Positions 27,712 to 41,700 are shown, counted from the first letter of the stretch. The stretch: DNA of 64,000 nt from Aspidiotus rigidus (GCA_035079385.1 JAVHKY010000036.1:248001-312000), one strand, 5' to 3'. Program-made: numbers and translations. Notes: generated by a model not told the origin, from the sequence alone.

Positions 27712-29335
27712 AGAATGAGCCGCAACATAGAATATCGCGTATCAATTACGTTGTCTCTCGGTACAACTTTACTCGATGAAGACCAGCGGGAAAACGACCT
27801 AGTTGGTCGAGAACACAAGTAAATTTTCAAGTTGAAGCATGTTTTGAGGTTTTTAGAATTGATGAAACACATTCGACCACACAACTAGAAAGAGTAAATC
27901 TCTTCCACTATTATGAACACATGATTAAAAATAACGTTTATTCTCCAGCGCTACCAAAAAGTGATAAACGATACTACATCTATCTTAATTCAGTCTTCGA
28001 ATCGATTAAATAAAAAAGAATAATTATAAATAATGTAAAATGACGCACAAATTATATCAATCATGAAAAGATAAGAATTCTTAAACATTAAATATCGGTA
28101 AAATTGAGCAATGCGCGCAATGTCTTGTACTTGAAAGTGTTAATTTTTTTTGAGAATTGTGTTAAAAAAAAAAAGAAACGAAGTGAAAATTAGACTTGGT
28201 AGGAAAATGATAAGCCTCAATAAAAAACGAATTTTTTGCCTCATTCTCTCCAACGTTGGAGGTATTCGACAATTTTTGCTCCTCATCCAAATGTAACAAA
28301 AAATATTGACATGTAAATTGTGGATCCACCAAATAAAATTACGGTAGAGAAAATAATGGTACGCTAGAAGAATGAGATGCCGAAAAACTAACAGATATGT
28401 ATCGTACAAATAAATGACTAAACCGTGATACGACCCTGTTTAACCGAACAGATATGCAAACGAATAATGGCACTTGACCCCGCGACACGGAATCGAAGTT
28501 CCGTTTCGTGATTTCTCTCTGCTTTCTTTACTTTTTTCTCCTTCAAACACGAAAAATTCAATAAATCATACGAAGTTGTAAATTAAGACTAAATACAAAA
28601 TAGCTTATGAAATTAAAAAAATACCTGAATTGAATATTTTTGATTCAAGATGGTTTTTATGATACAAAATAAAAATCATTAACTATAATATATAAAAAAA
28701 AAAAAGTAGAAAAATAACACTACTTTCGGCAAGATAAGACTGAAATTATAAGATACATTGAGAGTGAACAAAGGGAAAAATGATCATACAATAAAACTCC
28801 CACCATAACCACAATAATAAACCAATTCAGGAATTTGCAATGAAGGAATACGTCCAGAATAAGAAAATATCTACGTCTAAGCGTAATTTTCATTGATGTT
28901 TGATCCTGCTTTCCACTAACATAAACTAGTTTCCCCATGCCAACCATTTTCAGGTCAAAAAATGAGAACTTACAAAAACGACTACAGATAATGAAATAGT
29001 TTCACCCTAACACATTTATCGTAATATTTAAATGGGTACTAGGGAATAAGAGTTTCCTAATCAACTATTTTGATACTTCAAAAAATATTTTTTCTCATGA
29101 TTGAGAACAAGAAATTCGCTTATTTCTATTTGGATAAAATAGCACCGATATCTGAGTCTATACTGGAATCGATAAACAACAGAAATATCAGATGAAAATT
29201 TGAGCTCGTAAGTTTAGTAACTCTAGATTAAATGTATTCCACTGCACGAAAATATCAAATCCGTTTAAATAAAAGTACAAATTTAATTGATAGTTATCTA
29301 TGTATCGATTTTTTATGAATCATACGTAAAAGAAA
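27712..29335. other. Region downstream of the YY1/pho gene (probable 3' UTR and intergenic)
   Basis: No coding signal recognised. Being just past the pho stop on the minus strand, the right part should hold its 3' UTR; the first minus-strand AATAAA I find is near 27935. GACCAGC ... GGTCGAGAAC at about 27780-27813 is a weak stem with a hammerhead-like order, probably chance. Confidence 0.3.
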
Positions 29336-32486
<3,151 letters not shown>

Positions 32487-33908
32487 TTAATTTACATTTA
32501 ACATTTTGACTGCTTTTATGGTTTCAGCAATCGACTTCCTATGCCGAACCAAATTAGTCTGAAACATGTCGATAAATTGTTTTTCCCAATCAACAATGTC
32601 TTTGATGATATTATTTCGCAAGTTGTCAATAAAAAGCTTGCAGTGCACCCGGAAGGTGGACTCTAAATATTTCAAATCAATTGTTCTCCAATATCGCGCA
32701 TTTTTCGTCAAATTTTCGCTATTTGTCGCTTCGTGAAAATAATTTGTGACGAGTTTAAATACCGTTGTTATATAGGCCTCAATCTCTTTTATAAGGCGTG
32801 CATAAATATCGTTCAAATTTGCACTGTGTTGGATAGACTCCGTTCCAAGTTTCCTCTCTAAGTCTTCAAATAACTTTTCAAATCTACTCTCAATATCACA
32901 CTCTTCTGCTAAGAAAATTTTACGAAAATTTCTTAGATTTCTTCGCTTATTATTTTCATCACTACGTAAGCAGTCACCAACGTTGCAAATAAATTGTTTT
33001 CGTGATATGTCACTTTCCGTTTCCAGGTCTTCAAGAACCCGCTGCTGATATTCGAATTTCTTTTCCAATTGATTTTTACTAGCACGAGCTTGCTGAAATA
33101 AATCCGTCAGGGTTTCCTCGAGTTTTTGGTTCAATGTCCTGAATACTCCACCTTCTTCTGAAAGTTCAAGAAAACATTCATATTTTGAGAACATCTCGTT
33201 GTATAGTTTCTTCCCGATTGTGATGATCGATTTTTTCTGTTTCTTTTGTTGTTTGTTCGCTAAGATACCCATTTTACCTACTCCGAATTTCTTGAGCCCT
33301 CTCGTCTTCATTTTATAATGAGTAGTCGCCAAATATCTATCTTTCTCCGTCACTCTGCGATTATTCAGGTCCATCAATTGTGGCATTAACGCTAATAGGT
33401 AATTGTCGATTTCGTTGTCGGGATCCGCGTAACACGGATTTTCGTTGAGGACCAGGCAACGTAAATTTTTAAATTGAGCCAAATAAAATGGGCACGTTTT
33501 ATCATTGATACAGTTCGCACCTACATTTAGAATTTGAAGACACTTCAAATTTTCTATATTTTCCAAAACTTCTACACGATTTGTATACAACGATATCCTA
33601 CGCAACTTTGTCAATGTATGCAAGTTTTCGATCTTACTTATTTCGTTGAACGATAAATCTAAATCCTCTAGCTGCGTCAGCGAGTCCAAATTTTCAATAC
33701 GTTTGATAGCGTTACTTGACAGACTCAGTTTTCTTAAATTACACAATGGCCATAAACAATTAATCTTCATTAGATTTCGGTGTTCTAGAGAAAAATTTGT
33801 TACGAGCTTGAAATCCAGTTCCTCTCTGCTACATTTCAGTTGGTCGCAGAGAAGAATTTTCAAGAAGACAACGTTATTTATTCCGTTGAAAGGAATCTCC
33901 TGCGACAT
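32487..33908 (-). CDS. DRC3: Dynein regulatory complex subunit 3 (LRRC48 homologue)
   Basis: Axonemal protein of the nexin-dynein regulatory complex, which ties neighbouring microtubule doublets together and controls ciliary and flagellar beating; in an insect its main site would be the sperm tail. The single open frame encodes 473 aa, close to the roughly 520 aa of vertebrate DRC3. Residues about 45-155 contain successive SDS22-type leucine-rich repeats (NLRKLSLSSNAIKRIENL, QLEDLDLSFNEISKIENL, KLRRISLYTNRVEVLENI, CLQILNVGANCI). An LRR cap follows near 155-182 (NENPCYADPDNEIDNYLLAL). The rest is a charged, helical, probably coiled-coil region (about 230-473). The ATG at 33908 is preceded closely by an X-box-like site. 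No intron is needed, unlike the neighbouring genes, so a retroposed origin is possible, although no poly-A tract follows the gene. The order of LRRs, cap and coiled coil supports DRC3 over other LRR proteins. Confidence 0.9.
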   Translation of the reverse strand: MSQEIPFNGINNVVFLKILLCDQLKCSREELDFKLVTNFSLEHRNLMKINCLWPLCNLRKLSLSSNAIKRIENLDSLTQLEDLDLSFNEISKIENLHTLTKLRRISLYTNRVEVLENIENLKCLQILNVGANCINDKTCPFYLAQFKNLRCLVLNENPCYADPDNEIDNYLLALMPQLMDLNNRRVTEKDRYLATTHYKMKTRGLKKFGVGKMGILANKQQKKQKKSIITIGKKLYNEMFSKYECFLELSEEGGVFRTLNQKLEETLTDLFQQARASKNQLEKKFEYQQRVLEDLETESDISRKQFICNVGDCLRSDENNKRRNLRNFRKIFLAEECDIESRFEKLFEDLERKLGTESIQHSANLNDIYARLIKEIEAYITTVFKLVTNYFHEATNSENLTKNARYWRTIDLKYLESTFRVHCKLFIDNLRNNIIKDIVDWEKQFIDMFQTNLVRHRKSIAETIKAVKMLNVN

Positions 33909-33965
33909 TTTCGAGGTAAATGATGAAACTTGATCTACATAAAACTGTTTACATTACAACGCACC

Positions 33966-33978
33966 GTTCCTAAGTAAC
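33966..33978. promoter_or_regulatory. X-box-like RFX binding site upstream of DRC3
   Basis: The 13-mer GTTCCTAAGTAAC fits the RFX X-box consensus RYYNYY-N(1-3)-RRNRAC with a one-base spacer. It lies 58 bp upstream of the DRC3 start codon, the distance usual for ciliary genes controlled by RFX factors. The match and spacing are visible in the sequence; the regulatory role is inferred. Confidence 0.5.
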
Positions 33979-33992
33979 GGAAGTGAACAATT

Positions 33993-33998
33993 TTTATT
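33993..33998 (-). other. Likely polyadenylation signal of mRpL34
   Basis: TTTATT on the plus strand reads AATAAA on the minus strand. It lies about 230 bp past the mRpL34 stop and 85 bp before the DRC3 start codon, so the two minus-strand genes are packed closely. Assignment rests on the hexamer and position only. Confidence 0.35.
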
Positions 33999-34229
33999 AA
34001 ATAAACAGGTATTGATTTTCATGCTATGCGGTGTCTCGAGAAGATGACAACTGATAGACTCATACGGAGTGAAAGTATAGACTTGTAAACGAGCGAATAG
34101 TAGCTATAGTAATAAAATAAGATCATTCTCCGCTATGAAAAAAACTCACTAGATAGAACCAAATCAGAAATTCTGATAAACTTATATTATCATTAAGAAA
34201 ACATCAAATTCAACTTCTTTAAAACTACA

Positions 34230-34654
34230 CTACGAGTACGCGATTTCCCATCTAAATTTCAACATTTTACGACGAATTATATCTCTACCACTTTTAGAAG
34301 ACATTCTCTTCTTGAAGCTGTATACACTTTTACGTTTGAAATACCTGGGCCTAGGAAAGTTATTTCTTACAATTGTTCGGTAAAAAAATGAAGCCCAAGG
34401 ATTACTTAAACCAACTGGGTTATTTAGGTTCAAACTAGTAGCCTTCGAGCAGACGTCTTGTAACAAGTTACTCTGCGACGACTGCATCAAACTATACGAC
34501 CGAACAATGGTGCGATTCAGAGCAGAGCTCATGAACCTGTAAGTGAATACAAAATCGAGTCAATAACGCAATTGGTAGGTGAAATGTTATTTAATTTTTC
34601 ATCATTCTGTTGAAATACTCACTTGCCAGCGTTTAGAAGCTGTGAACAGAACAT
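34230..34654 (-). CDS. mRpL34: Mitochondrial large-subunit ribosomal protein bL34m
   Basis: Component of the mitochondrial 39S ribosomal subunit, acting in the matrix. The C-terminal 45 residues hold the bL34 signature: an FPRPRYFKRK stretch, then SFKKRMSSKSGRDIIRRKML, ending FRWEIAYS. It is very rich in Arg/Lys, as in bacterial L34, where the equivalent is KR..GF..RM.T..GR..L.RRR.KGR. The N-terminal part (Ser/Arg/Leu-rich, nearly no acidic residues) looks like a mitochondrial targeting sequence. An ATG at 34532 gives 100 aa. However, an AG acceptor (CTTACAG) lies four bases before it, and a GTGAGT donor at 34622-34617 ends an upstream exon whose ATG (34654) reads in phase through the junction. 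That gives 112 aa from exons 34654-34623 and 34536-34230, starting MFCSQLLNAGKF. I favour the spliced form. Head-to-head with bin3. Confidence 0.82.
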
Positions 34655-35917
34655 CGCTTCCGTTTTTATTGTACTTATTATCGAGTCGAGGAGTATACCG
34701 TTCTGATATTCGCAGATTGACAGTTTTACACATATCTAGAGGGTTGAAATTTACCCATCGATGAGCTTGACCGGCAAAATTCTGGCACGAATTAATTTTG
34801 ACAGAACATAAGATTGAGAAAAATGATAATAAAAATTTACTTTTGTAGAATCATAATGATAATAATTGAAATGTGATATCCGCTTGGAGTGCTATATATG
34901 CCCTAGAAAATTTTATAGACTCGTTTTTTGAGTTTCTCACATTGTCCTGAATCCTAATTAAAAAATCCATAATTTCTTTGTATTTTCCATTAATTATACC
35001 AACAATAAACACCACAAACGCGTTGCCTTGCGGGATATTATGAAGTCTTGAAAATAGTCGTTCCAATTCAATTTCAATTAAAATGATGCACCACCCGGTC
35101 TGGAATTCATAAGACTCTAACTTGACTTGAGTCGTGATGGATGCTCCATAGAGCGCGTGCTCATCGCATTACATCCTTATCCGACTGGAGAAACGACACG
35201 AGGTTGAAGTGAATGTACGCAGCCATTCCAAAGTTTTATTCCATTGCGGCACGTTGTTTTCTTCGTCGTTATCCAATTTGGGACGTCATAGCTTTCCAAG
35301 ATTAAGTTTATTGAAACTGTGGACTTCATTTCATCAAGTTCTGTGTTCTGCCGTTTATTGCGTGACAATTTTTATTCGTCTACTTCGCCCATTACTACGA
35401 ACATTGTTTAGTAATAAGTTCGTAAAATTTCGTGTTCATTTTCTGATTCATAAGCTATTATTTATCGTGTTTAAAAGCTTGGTGTTCGTTTTACAAAATG
35501 TACGTTCATCTGCACATTATTATCTAGTTCGTTTTTCAAACTACTCGTTGTGAAGTACAACTTTGTACGACTACGACAATTGCAAGCTCCTTCGGATTTC
35601 TTAACCGCTCAGCTGACTCATTCGTGTGTATTCGACGTTACGCTGCGTTGGTTCTATTGCGATCGTATTTATTCACGTGGTACGCGTTTATTTTTTTCGT
35701 TATCTAGATCATATATTATTACGAATTGTAGAAGTATAATTTAACGAATTTTAATGTATTGTATTGTAGTTCTTACGTGATTGCTCGCTGCTACATTTCA
35801 ATTTCCGTGACACAAGATCCTAGGATTGATCGATTCTGATACTGAGTCATACGACATTGATAAGAAGATTTTATCATCTTCGAAGATCGAATTGCTCGTC
35901 AATCATTCAACAGGAAG
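34655..35917. other. Intergenic region between mRpL34 and bin3 (shared promoter region)
   Basis: Divergent genes flank this stretch, so both promoters should lie here along with the non-coding first exon of bin3. On the minus strand an open frame of about 100 codons runs from about 35160 to 34851 without a good start. I do not recognise its product. Confidence 0.3.
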
Positions 35918-36633
35918 GTAAGTGTTCGATACCGTGCATAATCTTAGTTTATTTGTACCATGAACTCGAATCTGATAAATTGTTATTATAATATCACCCA
36001 ATTCAATATTGAACCTGTGATATTTCTCTCAATGTGGGAGGGATGAGATTCTGAAAAATCTTACATACTTGAACGACCACTTCTCGTACAATACAGCAAT
36101 TCGATATATCCGCGAAAATATTCCGTTTCGTTTTCTGTAATGAGTGGATATTATCAAGATTAAAGTTCGGTAGCTTCAAGTAGTGAGAGTTGTACCGCTA
36201 TCTAATCCTTGTAGAAGCACAGATACAGCCTCTGCGCTGATCATTGCAGTTCGGTTTAACGACGTATTCTATGATTTTGTTGCAATTCTTAACGCGAAAC
36301 ATCTTCCTAACGGAGTATCATCAATTCGACGTGAAAATTGAGCAATTGTAAGTTTCGCGACCTTCGTTATTAAAAAAGTGCATGTTTATATATCTTATTA
36401 TTTATCATACGAGTATTTTCTCTTTCAGCGTTTCGCCATTGCTAACTTTTCCATTTCAGTTGGAAATCGAATCGTATAATGGAAAGGTTTATGAAAATTT
36501 AGTCGAGATAGGGTGTATTGAAACGAGAAATTAAGGCTAGATAGGAAATTCCCTTGTGGAGGTTATTCGAGTTTAATCCTTCACGAATCTCTACTTCGTT
36601 AACGATGTTTGTGTTTTTTTCTCTGTTTTACAG
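35918..36633 (+). other. 5' UTR intron of bin3
   Basis: A strong donor (AAG|GTAAGT) at 35917/35918 and a strong acceptor with a long pyrimidine tract (TTTTTTTCTCTGTTTTACAG) ending at 36633 bound a 716-bp intron upstream of the bin3 coding exon. The first, non-coding exon would lie between about 35.2 kb and 35917; its start cannot be seen. Two other TTTCAG acceptors at about 36428 and 36460 are possible alternatives. Confidence 0.5.
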
Positions 36634-36801
36634 ATTTGGTTTCGATTATTTAAAAAAATATATATAATAAAGTAAAAGAATAATATATAAAAAAAAGCGA
36701 AAGAAAAGTAAAGAGAGAAAGTACTTTGTAAAACCATATCCTGTATTCTATTTTGGAAACCAGGTTAAAAGGTCGAAAAGACACGACTCTAAAGGCGCCA
36801 G

Positions 36802-36873
36802 ATGTTTTTCAAGAAGAAAAAAGATACGATTTTGTCGTCGAGATATATGGTCGTGCATTATTTGGACGTGTGA
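36802..36873 (+). promoter_or_regulatory. Upstream ORF in bin3 leader (23 codons)
   Basis: In the exon that starts at about 36634 the first ATG is at 36802. It opens a 23-codon frame ending TGA at 36873, 11 bases before the bin3 ATG and in a different frame. It would have to be bypassed by leaky scanning or reinitiation, so it may lower bin3 translation. Presence is seen; function is inferred. Confidence 0.4.
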
Positions 36874-36884
36874 AATTACGAAAC

Positions 36885-38363
36885 ATGAGTTGCGGCAGTA
36901 AACGGTCGTTTAGTATCAGTCATGTTCTAAGTAACAATAGTCATGTTCCAAATAAGAAAAAGAAGAAGGCGTACAAGCGAGTCACTACTTTTGTACCGCC
37001 AACTAAATTCCTCCTCGGTGGCAATATCCATGATCCACTCAATCTTAATGGCTTGCGGCAGGAAGACGAGCCTCTACTCGACCTCACCAAAGATGAAGTT
37101 CTACCGACATCGACCGATTTCCTGCTCGGCGGAAACATCAACGATCCACTCAACCTGAAAGGTATAATAGAAGAGAGTGAAGTTTTAGTGCAAGAATCTG
37201 CCTCACCCGATCAGACAGAGATATCTCGCAAAGATGAGAACATCGAAGTGGTGGTCGAAGAAAAAGACGAGCACACCAAAGAGCCGGAAAAATGCCCAAA
37301 CGTCGCGCCAAAAGTGGTCAACCTCCATCTGCATATCACGTCCGATTGTAGACCGCGAAGACTCGATAAAATTGTTAGTCCTGTCATACCGCAACCGTAT
37401 CGGCCGTTAAAAACGACGTTCCGGCAGATGATAACGCCAGACCTAGCTAACAAAATGGCGAAGACACCCAAGTTCAAGGAGAAGAATACTCGTTTTCAGT
37501 ACGGTAACTATCATCGGTACTACGACAACCGAAACGCTGATAACGGTATTGATTTACGCTTACAAATTCTTGAGAAACATCGAGATTTTTTTGAAAACAA
37601 AGACGTGCTGGATATCGGCTGTAATATTGGCCATATTTCTTTCATTATCGCTCGCAATTTCGGCGCCAGATCAGTAACCGGCATCGATATCGATCGATAC
37701 CTGATCGATATAGCTAAGCGAAATGTACAGTATTACGTCAACTGCCCTAGTCCTTATTCGTTGGAGTCGCCAAGTGCCGCTACTCCGTCGCATCGTAAAG
37801 TCAACCTCAAGTACAAATGTTATCCCGTCTCGATGCCCATCTTGTACGGACCCGTGCACGATCACCTTTCTAGGGCAGACACGCAACGAATGTTCCCAAA
37901 GAATCTACGTTTTGTGCACGGTAACTACGTTCTCGAGTCTGAAACCTTGCTACAAAACGAGCAGCCCCAATACGATACAATAGTGTGTTTACGCGTTACC
38001 AAATGGATTCACTTGAATTGGGGCGATGCTGGACTGAAATTAGCGTTTAAACGTATGTTTGCGCAGTTGAGGCCCGGTGGCCTCCTCGTTGTCGAGCCAC
38101 AATCCTGGGATTCGTACAAAAAAAAGAAGAATCTGACTGAAACCATTTGGGCGAACTACAAGAGTATGAAACTCTTTCCACATCACTTTGATCGTTACCT
38201 GTTGTCCGAGGTTGGGTTCACACGTTGTCATACGATAGGCGTTGTCGATCCCCAGAATACGGGTTTCAGACGCTCGATCAAAGTCTTCAAGAAACCCATG
38301 CCTAGCTCTACCCATTTCTTGTCACCTTATCCTGTCAAGTTAGACCAATTGCCTGACGGCTGA
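36885..38363 (+). CDS. bin3: 7SK snRNA 5' methylphosphate capping enzyme (MePCE/Bin3 family)
   Basis: SAM-dependent methyltransferase that in this family caps the gamma-phosphate of 7SK snRNA and holds the 7SK snRNP that controls P-TEFb; Drosophila Bin3 also acts in translational repression with Bicoid. The frame from ATG 36885 gives 492 aa. An N-terminal basic stretch (NKKKKKAYKR, 23-32) is followed by two copies of FLLGGNIxDPLNL (42-54 and 79-91), the motif found in vertebrate MePCE. The catalytic domain starts with FQYGNY (204-209). SAM motif I is VLDIGCNIGH (241-250), followed by GIDID (266-270), NYVL (347-350) and the Bin3-type block KWIHLNWGD (373-381). LRPGGLLVVEPQ (395-406) and NLTETIWANY (416-425) complete it. 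The frame is open some way upstream without an ATG, so 36885 is the first usable start. The coding part has no intron; the leader has one. CpG-rich codons contrast with the surrounding AT-rich DNA. Confidence 0.95.
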   Translation: MSCGSKRSFSISHVLSNNSHVPNKKKKKAYKRVTTFVPPTKFLLGGNIHDPLNLNGLRQEDEPLLDLTKDEVLPTSTDFLLGGNINDPLNLKGIIEESEVLVQESASPDQTEISRKDENIEVVVEEKDEHTKEPEKCPNVAPKVVNLHLHITSDCRPRRLDKIVSPVIPQPYRPLKTTFRQMITPDLANKMAKTPKFKEKNTRFQYGNYHRYYDNRNADNGIDLRLQILEKHRDFFENKDVLDIGCNIGHISFIIARNFGARSVTGIDIDRYLIDIAKRNVQYYVNCPSPYSLESPSAATPSHRKVNLKYKCYPVSMPILYGPVHDHLSRADTQRMFPKNLRFVHGNYVLESETLLQNEQPQYDTIVCLRVTKWIHLNWGDAGLKLAFKRMFAQLRPGGLLVVEPQSWDSYKKKKNLTETIWANYKSMKLFPHHFDRYLLSEVGFTRCHTIGVVDPQNTGFRRSIKVFKKPMPSSTHFLSPYPVKLDQLPDG

Positions 38364-40622
38364 TTGTGACGATTTTCTATTAATGTTTTGACTTCTCTTT
38401 TCAAACTTTTGTTTTACTTTTAAATATCGATGTAAAAATGTATAATTCGGTTCGTAAAGATACATCATTTCGTTCGTTTTAAATATTATTTACGCATGAT
38501 TGTGTTCCGTATTTCGTTATTATATTTCTAACATTTTGCTCCCCTCGCCTTTTTCAAGAAAAGATGGATTGTCATTCATTTATGTTGTTCTTTCTATTTT
38601 TCCCTTCATCAATTTCGAAAGTGCTAGAAGTTTCGCGAGCTTGAACCCTTAAAAGAAAATTGATATACTTACTGACCGGTACCTATGTTCTAGATGTAAC
38701 TTGTAACGCTTAATGTTACGTACTTTCATATATAGTTCTGAGTGGAAATTTTATCTTATAGAGTGAGAGTTTATTAATATGATCAATATTATCTTTGGTT
38801 GTTCTGTATAAATTATGTACCTTAGCGAGAATAACGATTTTGATGTATTCGATCATTAATCGTGAAAGGAAAGAGGGTGGAAAACGACATTTATTACTGT
38901 TCTAAGAAAAGAGTAAACATAACTTTGACTCGTCTTAAAATGATGTGTCTCATTATTGGGAGGTAGTATTTCAGGATTTTGGATAAACTTACTCGCAAAG
39001 CGATATTCTTTCTATTTCGTTCTGTGTTATGATTGAGTAAACTAGGTTCGGTGGATCTCTTGATTTAAATGATTTTTTTCCCTGATTGAAACAGATGTGG
39101 CCTGGTACGAAAAGAAAACGTTATTTATTCATTCACATGATTTGCGTGTAGTGTATGTGTTTTTGCCATTCTCTCGTTGGCAGCTGTACTGTTCACTCAC
39201 GCGCACGTTATGAATTGCAGTGGTATAAACTTATTCCTTTGGGTTCAGTCAGTCAGGTATGAGAAGATGGAATAGAAAAGTATCGAGTGAGCTGCTGGAA
39301 ACTCTCCCGTTTGACTTTATCGGGTCTTCAGTTACCCTGTTCAACATCTTGATGAGATTATGAGTATTTTTATGAAGTGATATCCTTGGCTAACGAAGTG
39401 GGATGGTCCCGTTTAATGAGGAGGAAAGATTATTGTACCGAGCTACGATAAACATCTTGAGGCCTTTCTAATATTTTGATACAGGCAAAGGAAGGCCAAC
39501 TTATGATATTTGCTTGTCATTAACAGTTTATTAGACTCTAGAATTGCCCCTGTGACAAATCCTTATGACCTGTCACGAAAAAACCCTTCCCAGAGGTCAG
39601 TGAGGTGATAGATCATAGCCGCACGATTTCTGGCGGATTTTTCTCGAGTCTGCGACAAAATATTAGTGTCGAGAATACCTTGAGAGTGAGTGATGAGATT
39701 ATGACTTATACGGTATTGCTTCTTCATCCTGAACTTTTAATTTTTGCATTTCGAAAAGAACGCCCTCGAATAAAAAATTGGAGTAATGAAGTTTTTTCGT
39801 GATTTCTCATCTTATGAAGCTACATTCGAAATTATTTCATCCAGAAAATTTAGAATCGCCGTCATCTGATTGGAAGTGACAGAAGAAACAAGTTTTGTGT
39901 ACTTCATTTGTTTGTTCGAAGGCGTTCCCCTCGAAATATCGAAAAAAAAAAATGAAACATTCCGTGTTTACAAAATACAGAGAAAGGCGCGCTGGAGATA
40001 GTGAAATTTGGGAAACTAGAAGAGAAGTAAACCACGTTGTACAATAAGAAAATTGATGACTTTCTCTCTTCTGCTCGAAGGAATACGAGTCCTATGTAAC
40101 TTATTTACAGTTTCTCAAGAAATTGTATTTAAAAGATAAATTCTCGTTAATTTATCATTCTGGGGCAACATGTGACCGTAGAACATGTACTTCTACATGG
40201 CATGTATAAAAATGATCACTAAATTGCGCGTAGTGTGACGTCATACTGGTAACACTTCGTTATTCCTAATAAAATTTCTCTTATTACTCGATGAACACAA
40301 AAAAGGACGTGTGGTGCTCCTTCAGTGCTGAATTTGCGCGAATATTGAGTCTAAATACCATTGAAGTTGGAATTTTTTCTATATTCAAACGAGAATGGAA
40401 GTAGTACTACTGAAGCACTGAACAGCGTCGTTTTTAGCGTTAAAAATTAGTACATTAAAAAAGACGGGCTTTTGAAATCTGAAGGAATTTAAGCTAACTA
40501 ACAATTTTTTGAAGTCCCATGACAACATCTCGATGCAGTCCTCGATAAAGCTCTGCCTTATAAGAGTGAGAACTGAAAATTTTCACCAATCCTTCTTTAT
40601 GGACGTTTTTCCCATACATTGT
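38364..40622. other. bin3 3' UTR and gene-free DNA
   Basis: AT-rich DNA with no recognised frame. The first plus-strand AATAAA past the bin3 stop is at about 39769, so the poly-A site of bin3 is uncertain. One TGACGTCA lies at 40236. Confidence 0.35.
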
Positions 40623-41078
40623 TCATGAGTCTTTGAACTTTATTGGAGGAAGATGTGAATAGACTTTTTTCCCCCTATAAATTTTGGAGTTGAGTCCTTC
40701 CTTCACAGGAATCAGTGATCGAAACATCGCAAAGGCTCTCTTATATAGGTTTGATCTAACTATTTCTTTTTCAAGTTCCTTTATAATATCTGTCTTTTTC
40801 TCTTCTGTAAAGCTTGGAAGTTCGCCTTCTTTCGTTGGGAATTTTTCCAAGCCCACCAGCAACCTGCCGATCCAGTCGTAGACGGCCTCTTTTCCCCTAC
40901 CAAAGCTCAACTGTGTTATTCATCTCAAACTTTGATAAATGAACCATTGACTGGGATATGTCTTAAGGCCGGGTAGTCATCCTGAAATTCGCGTCGCAAA
41001 ATGTGACCTTTATCTACTTCAGAGATTTTGACAAACTTCGACTTCACTGCTTTGGAACCTGCATCTTTTGCCTTCATT
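40623..41078 (-). pseudogene. Decayed protein-coding fragment of unknown family
   Basis: Two adjacent minus-strand frames look coding but are broken. The first runs from an ATG at about 41078 with a charged sequence (KSKFVKISEVDKGHILRREF) to a stop near 40930. The second covers 40910-40623 (FGRGKEAVYDWIGRLLVGLE, later EKKTDIIKELEKEIV) in another frame. Amino-acid composition is protein-like, with amphipathic helices. Stop codons and a frame change separate them. I do not recognise the family; a degenerate mobile-element protein is most likely. Confidence 0.35.
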
Positions 41079-41700
41079 TTACTAGGCCTAAAATTCAGTA
41101 TATTCAGGCTTTACCGCTATAGCCCCAAATATATTGGGCCTGACACACAATATACTGGACTATACTACGCCTAGGATATAGGATACTGTCTCTAACTAGT
41201 GAATAGGCTAAATGATCCATGCTGGGCTATATAAGTTTATGTTAGCACGAGAAGGAAGGATAAAAAGCGTGATACTTACTGTTGCATCCTGGACTATAAA
41301 TCGATTTATTAATGTTGATATTTAGTTTATAGCTATCGATATAATCGATATCATCATGATCGATAAAATCTGAAAACTTCTAGAAATTTTGAATTTTTAA
41401 CCAAAAAAGAGACTTATCTATGTTCTAATATTTTCACTAAGGCTAATTGAGAGGTAAAAAGCTGTTAAGTTACCTTGCGAGGTCACTCAAGAATATGTAG
41501 GCCTTGTGGGGAGTGTTTTTGGTTTGTTTGGGAATTCAAGTACCCTTCTCATAGCAGAGTTGGAACTCTATTTTTTCCAACTTTTTCAACACCTCTGAAG
41601 ACATCTCAAGCGTGGTTGGCTTTTTCTCCTCTATATGAAGTTTGAAACTCAGTCCCTATTCCTCTATAGAAGTCGGCCAGAATTTTGAATTTTTCGAAGT

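Noticed and set aside
27780..27813. Hammerhead-like order (GATGAAGACC ... GGTCGAGAAC)
   Set aside because: The GAAA box is missing and the loop is too open; probably chance.
35209..35553. 114-codon frame upstream of bin3
   Set aside because: It begins without ATG, is biased to Phe/Leu/Ser as expected of T-rich leader DNA, and lies in the probable non-coding first exon.
36753..36884. N-terminal extension of Bin3 by 44 residues
   Set aside because: There is no ATG in this part of the frame; the first in-frame ATG is at 36885.
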